A DNA stretch of 64,000 nt, taken from contig CAOYQO010000007.1 of the NCBI GenBank assembly GCA_948566455.1, positions 1 through 64,000 on the forward strand, given 5' to 3'. Of this stretch, positions 63,727-64,000 are shown in pieces. A model generated the notes under the pieces. It was not told where the DNA came from. It ran no database searches and was given only the letters and a program-made list of their open reading frames with translations. The DNA is from an uncultured Phocaeicola sp. Its GTDB lineage: Bacteria > Bacteroidota > Bacteroidia > Bacteroidales > Bacteroidaceae. Every line of letters begins with the position of its first letter. The first letter of the stretch is position 1. A program made the translations under genes and the position numbers.

Positions 63727-64000
63727 ATGAAAATGAAAAGCGTAAAATTCCGAATGATAGCCATCGCGCTATTATCAGCAACAATGCCTTTCACGGCAAA
63801 GGCACAGGATAAAGTGGAAGCCTCAGTCGGTGCAGATTTTGTAAGCAACTACATCTGGCGTGGAACAGACTGCGGTGGTGTAAGTATCCAACCCAGCATG
63901 GGAGTCAGCTACAAAGGTTTATCACTGGCTGCCTGGGGTTCGGTAGGCATCGACAAGGAAGATGCTAGGGAAATTGACCTCACACTGGGTTACAATACAG
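63727..64000 (+). CDS. Porin-like outer-membrane protein (partial, runs off the window)
   Basis: The first 91 codons of a protein with signal peptide (MKMKSVKFRMIAIALLSATM, ending TAKAQ). The mature start VEASVGADFVSNYIWRGTDC, then GGVSIQPSMGVSYKGLSLAAWGS, looks like a TorF-type putative porin with alternating beta-strand residues. The gene starts 88 bp after dapL. The 3' end lies beyond the window. Confidence 0.7.
   Translation, partial: MKMKSVKFRMIAIALLSATMPFTAKAQDKVEASVGADFVSNYIWRGTDCGGVSIQPSMGVSYKGLSLAAWGSVGIDKEDAREIDLTLGYNT

Overview
This window looks like a chromosomal segment of a gut Bacteroides species. The evidence is the Bacteroidetes promoter signature (TAnnTTTG, usually TATCTTTG or TACCTTTG) upstream of many genes, the absence of strong Shine-Dalgarno sites, a Bacteroides-type fucose operon (fucR-fucI-fucA-fucK-mutarotase-fucP), and the typical family content (DUF169, DUF4919, DUF3791/DUF3990, AAA-ATPase/DUF1703, GH97 and RHS remnants). 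I saw no tRNA, rRNA, CRISPR array or intact transposase.

Layout. 1-6.0 kb: a glycosyltransferase and a small protein on the minus strand, then a sigma-54-type response regulator, its histidine kinase and a K+/H+ antiporter on the plus strand. 6.0-6.6 kb: a gene-free stretch full of hairpins. 6.6-10.2 kb: an acyl-CoA ligase, then a DUF169 gene and a DUF4919 gene, each preceded by a near-identical promoter plus about 63-nt transcript ending in a perfect terminator. 10.3-15.5 kb: a decayed accessory zone. It holds a GH97 fragment, a prolyl-tRNA editing protein, a 5'-truncated RHS core joined in frame to an orphan immunity-like protein, a zinc-metallopeptidase toxin-like fragment and a probable immunity gene. 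15.5-17.9 kb: an AlaX-type editing protein, a small heat-shock protein behind a good -24/-12 (sigma-54) promoter, and an acyltransferase. 17.9-24.9 kb: an ABC-2 drug-efflux operon (two permeases, a double ATPase, a membrane-fusion lipoprotein, a TolC protein) with a divergent AraC regulator. 25.1-28.3 kb: a hybrid sensor kinase. 28.4-35.1 kb: the fucose operon.

35.3-53.8 kb is a nitrogen block. Seven proteins (CarA, CarB, a PurF-like protein, GlmS, GltB, GltD, AsnB) make up six glutamine-amide-using enzyme systems, arranged as two divergent groups. Between them lies a small AT-rich accessory insert (Crp/Fnr regulator, GNAT acetyltransferase, broken DUF3990 and intact DUF3791). 53.9-64 kb: an AAA-ATPase/nuclease-fold protein, the polyamine importer potABCD, a glycerophosphodiesterase, dapF and dapL (lysine and peptidoglycan precursor synthesis), and the start of an outer-membrane porin-like gene.

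The most unusual signals are non-coding. Three intergenic regions (25.0, 53.8 and 61.1 kb) carry the same architecture: about three direct copies of a TGCCACACYT unit followed by inverted AAGTGTGGCA copies that can form alternative nested hairpins. A fourth region (10.85 kb) has the same layout with a different core. Two further signals are the twin sRNA/leader cassettes and the RHS toxin-immunity graveyard, in which the 5' end of the AlaX gene seems to appear three times.
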